Shown: positions 3,820-6,215 of the stretch, one piece after another
How positions within the stretch are numbered: position 1 is the stretch's first letter
Layout: the number at the start of each line of letters is the position of its first letter
NCBI GenBank assembly: GCA_003232155.1
Contig: QILY01000171.1
Span: 1 to 6,215 of the forward strand
Direction of reading: 5' to 3'
From: Maribacter sp.
Lineage (GTDB): Bacteria; Bacteroidota; Bacteroidia; Flavobacteriales; Flavobacteriaceae
DNA length: 6,215 nucleotides
Notes under the pieces: generated by a model
What the model was told of the DNA's origin: nothing
What the model saw: the letters and a program-made list of their open reading frames with translations, nothing else
The model's database searches: none
Program-made: the position numbers and the translations under genes

Positions 3820-6215
3820 ATGAAACATGTTTTATACTCAGCGCTTTTCTTATGCGCTACTCCCTTTTTCGGGCAAATTGTACCAACCGACGCTCAAAAA
3901 ATCGAAACCTCATTACAGCAAAAACAACAAATGGAAGCTAGTTCTTTGGTGCAGCACATTCCTTTCAAAAATATTGGCCCTACGGTAATGAGTGGCCGTG
4001 TTGTTGATGTAGCCGTCAACCCTAGCGATCCTATAGAATTTTATGTGGGTTATGCATCTGGCGGTTTATGGTATACCAATAATAATGGCACTTCTTTCAC
4101 ACCTGTTTTAGATACTTCTCAAACCCAAAATGTAGGTGATATCGCCGTAGATTGGAAATCAGGAACCATATGGGTAGGTACAGGAGAAAATAATTCTTCA
4201 CGTTCGTCATATGCCGGCATTGGTATTCTAAAATCTACAGATAAAGGAGAAACGTGGCAGAATATGGGCTTAAAAGATTCGCACCATATTGGGCGTATTG
4301 TAATCAACCCTAAAAATGCAGATGAAATAGTGGTTGGTGTTACCGGCCATTTGTACTCCAATAACGAAGAACGTGGAATTTATAAAACTTCAGATGGAGG
4401 GGAAACGTGGCAAAAAACCCTTTTTATCAATAATTATACAGGTATTATTGATGTTGCCCATTCGCCCAATAATTTTAATATTATGTATGCTGCAGCTTGG
4501 CAAAAAGACCGTAAAGCATGGAACTTTACCGGTAGCGGAAATTCATCAGGAATCTATAAAAGTATGGATGGTGGTAGTAGCTGGAACAAAGTTTCTACTC
4601 CTGAAAGCGGATTTCCTACAGGTGACGGAGTGGGCAGAATTGGGCTGACTGTCTTTGATGACAATACCGTTTATGTGGTTCATGACAGCCAGTTCCGTCG
4701 TGAAAAATCCAAAGAAACCAAAAAGAAATCAGTAGCATTAACCAAAGATGATTTCAAAACCATGTCTACTACCGATTTTTTAAAGATAGAAGATAAAAAA
4801 CTAAACACTTTTCTAAAAACCAACGGTTTTCAAGAAAAATATAGGGCTGAAAATCTAAAACAGATGGTGCGTAGCGGAGCTGTAAAACCAATAGATTTGT
4901 CCAAATACTTAGAAAATGCCAATTCGTTACTTTTTGACACTCCAGTTGTAGGCGCCGAAGTCTACCGCAGCAATGATAGTGGAAAAACATGGCAAAAACA
5001 GAACGATAATTATATTGATGACCTTTTTTATAGCTATGGCTATTATTTTGCACAAATTAATGTAGACCCCAATGATATAAACAAGATTTATTTGGCAGGC
5101 GTACCCATTATCAAATCTGATGATGGCGGTAAAACCTATACTTCGATCAATGGTGATAACGTACATGCCGATCACCATGCTCTTTGGATAAACCCTTATA
5201 AGCCCGGTCACCTCATCAATGGAAATGATGGCGGTGTAAATATATCGTATGATGATGGTGCAAACTGGATTAAGAACAACTCACCATCAGTAGGGCAGTT
5301 TTATTATATTAATGTTGACCAAGAAGAGCCTTATAATGTTTATGGTGGCCTACAAGACAATGGTGTCTGGAAAGGCGCGCACACTAGTGTAGAAAATACC
5401 CGTTGGCACCAAACGGGGAAATACCCATGGAAAATGATTATGGGCGGCGATGGTATGCAGGTACAAATTGATAATCGAAATTCGAATACGGTCTATACCG
5501 GTTATCAATTCGGCAATTATTTTAGATTAGATATTGCCTCAGGAAAGCGAAAAAATATTCAACCTAAACATGAACTAGGTGAAATTCCGTATCGATTTAA
5601 TTGGCAGACCCCAATTTTACTATCGGCCCACAATCAAGATATTTTGTATTTAGGTGGAAACAAATTACATCGTTCTTTAAACCAAGGTGATGATTGGGAA
5701 GCTATATCACCTGATTTAACCCAAGGCGGCAAAGCGGGCAATGTAGCCTATGGTACTTTGGCAGCCATTTCAGAATCTCCTTTTAGGTTCGGATTAATTT
5801 ATACCGGAAGTGATGATGGTCTAGTACATATTTCTCAAAATGGTGGCGGTAGTTGGGAAAATATTTCGGCTTCTTTACCAAAAAATATGTGGGTGAGCCG
5901 TGTGGCGGCTTCCAAACACAAAAAAGAACGAGTATACGTTAGTTTGAATGGCTACCGTTGGGATGACTTTACATCTTATATATATACTAGTGATGATTAT
6001 GGAAAAACATGGAAGAGTATTTCAAATAACATTCCCGCTTCGCCTGTAAACGTAATTTTAGAAGACTCTGCCAATAAAAATCTGCTTTTTGCAGGAACGG
6101 ATAACGGAGTTTATGTTTCTTTCAATCGCGGTGAATCATGGGAAGTTTTCCAAAACGGAATACCCAATGTTGCCGTTCACGATTTAGTAATTCAATCAAA
6201 AGCCAAACATCTCTT
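3820..6215 (+). CDS. Large exported Asp-box (sortilin/VPS10-like, BNR-repeat) beta-propeller protein, 3' end outside window
   Basis: The frame stays open for 798 codons to the window edge. Residues 1-18 look like a signal peptide (MKHVLYSALFLCATPFFG, cleavage before Gln19). No proper lipobox surrounds Cys12. The rest is built of propeller blades marked by ten Asp boxes (S.D.G.TW type) near residues 139-146, 190-197, 248-255, 384-391, 433-440, 476-483, 619-626, 672-679, 724-731 and 767-774; the later ones include variants such as SLNQGDDW and SFNRGESW. The opening IGPTVMSGRVVDVAVNPSD and the GTGE motif are typical of the exported WD40/YVTN/BNR-like proteins of about 900-1100 residues in this phylum, sometimes labelled glycosyl hydrolase. 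The Asp box is a structural turn, so enzymatic activity should not be assumed. Residues about 290-378 form a lysine-rich, probably helical insert between blades. Any C-terminal sorting domain (type IX secretion) would lie beyond the window. Substrate is unknown. The start is chosen because it gives the signal peptide; there is no Shine-Dalgarno directly before it. Confidence 0.88.
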   Translation, partial: MKHVLYSALFLCATPFFGQIVPTDAQKIETSLQQKQQMEASSLVQHIPFKNIGPTVMSGRVVDVAVNPSDPIEFYVGYASGGLWYTNNNGTSFTPVLDTSQTQNVGDIAVDWKSGTIWVGTGENNSSRSSYAGIGILKSTDKGETWQNMGLKDSHHIGRIVINPKNADEIVVGVTGHLYSNNEERGIYKTSDGGETWQKTLFINNYTGIIDVAHSPNNFNIMYAAAWQKDRKAWNFTGSGNSSGIYKSMDGGSSWNKVSTPESGFPTGDGVGRIGLTVFDDNTVYVVHDSQFRREKSKETKKKSVALTKDDFKTMSTTDFLKIEDKKLNTFLKTNGFQEKYRAENLKQMVRSGAVKPIDLSKYLENANSLLFDTPVVGAEVYRSNDSGKTWQKQNDNYIDDLFYSYGYYFAQINVDPNDINKIYLAGVPIIKSDDGGKTYTSINGDNVHADHHALWINPYKPGHLINGNDGGVNISYDDGANWIKNNSPSVGQFYYINVDQEEPYNVYGGLQDNGVWKGAHTSVENTRWHQTGKYPWKMIMGGDGMQVQIDNRNSNTVYTGYQFGNYFRLDIASGKRKNIQPKHELGEIPYRFNWQTPILLSAHNQDILYLGGNKLHRSLNQGDDWEAISPDLTQGGKAGNVAYGTLAAISESPFRFGLIYTGSDDGLVHISQNGGGSWENISASLPKNMWVSRVAASKHKKERVYVSLNGYRWDDFTSYIYTSDDYGKTWKSISNNIPASPVNVILEDSANKNLLFAGTDNGVYVSFNRGESWEVFQNGIPNVAVHDLVIQSKAKHL

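Noticed and set aside
3820..3873. Lipoprotein signal at Cys12 of the Asp-box protein
   Set aside because: The residues before the Cys (LFL) do not fit a lipobox, which needs a small residue at -1. A signal peptidase I site before Gln19 fits better.
4119..5211. Several 80-104 codon ORFs on both strands (4119-4361, 4334-4648, 4769-5053, 4927-5211)
   Set aside because: All lie inside the continuous Asp-box protein frame, show no family features and are out-of-frame shadows.

Overview
The window looks like a piece of a chromosome from a member of the Bacteroidota, most likely a marine-type Flavobacteriaceae. The reasons are AT-rich DNA, starts that mostly lack a Shine-Dalgarno sequence and sit behind A/T-rich leaders, short signal peptides ending in ...AQAQ or ...FFGQ, a large Asp-box (sortilin-like) secreted protein of a type common in that phylum, and small C/G-rich palindromic repeats between genes. 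The lineage is an inference from style; no marker gene is present.

Layout from left to right. (1) Positions 3-1062 (+) hold the C-terminal four fifths of a BrnQ/LIVCS-family branched-chain amino acid carrier. Its reading frame is broken by an exact 4-bp tandem duplication (AACT AACT, 366-373), and a second pair of small indels probably damages its conserved GPL..IPRT motif near the window start. It is annotated as a pseudogene. (2) After a 155-bp gap with an inverted repeat comes a small exported cupredoxin-like protein (1218-1676, +) with a methionine-rich heptad-repeat segment. It ends at a strong terminator (1693-1731) that also serves the convergent gene. (3) A complete Xaa-Pro aminopeptidase (aminopeptidase P, 3066-1774, -) has all five metal ligands. 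(4) The 221-bp gap beyond it contains two REP-like palindromes in opposite orientation and a terminator on the minus strand. (5) A 108-residue glycine-rich hydrophobic protein of unknown function (3614-3288, -). (6) A 205-bp divergent intergenic region contains two tiny ORFs. (7) A large exported Asp-box beta-propeller protein starts at 3820 (+) and runs off the right edge after 798 codons.

Nothing shows that the genes form one operon: strands alternate, and terminators separate the two plus-strand units from the minus-strand units. The broken amino acid carrier and the prolyl peptidase both concern peptide or amino acid use, but their adjacency is weak evidence of a link. I do not see a phage, CRISPR array, transposase, rRNA or tRNA. 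The observations most worth a second look are the duplication-induced frameshift in brnQ, the Met-heptad plus incomplete copper site of the cupredoxin, and the inverted REP-like pair.
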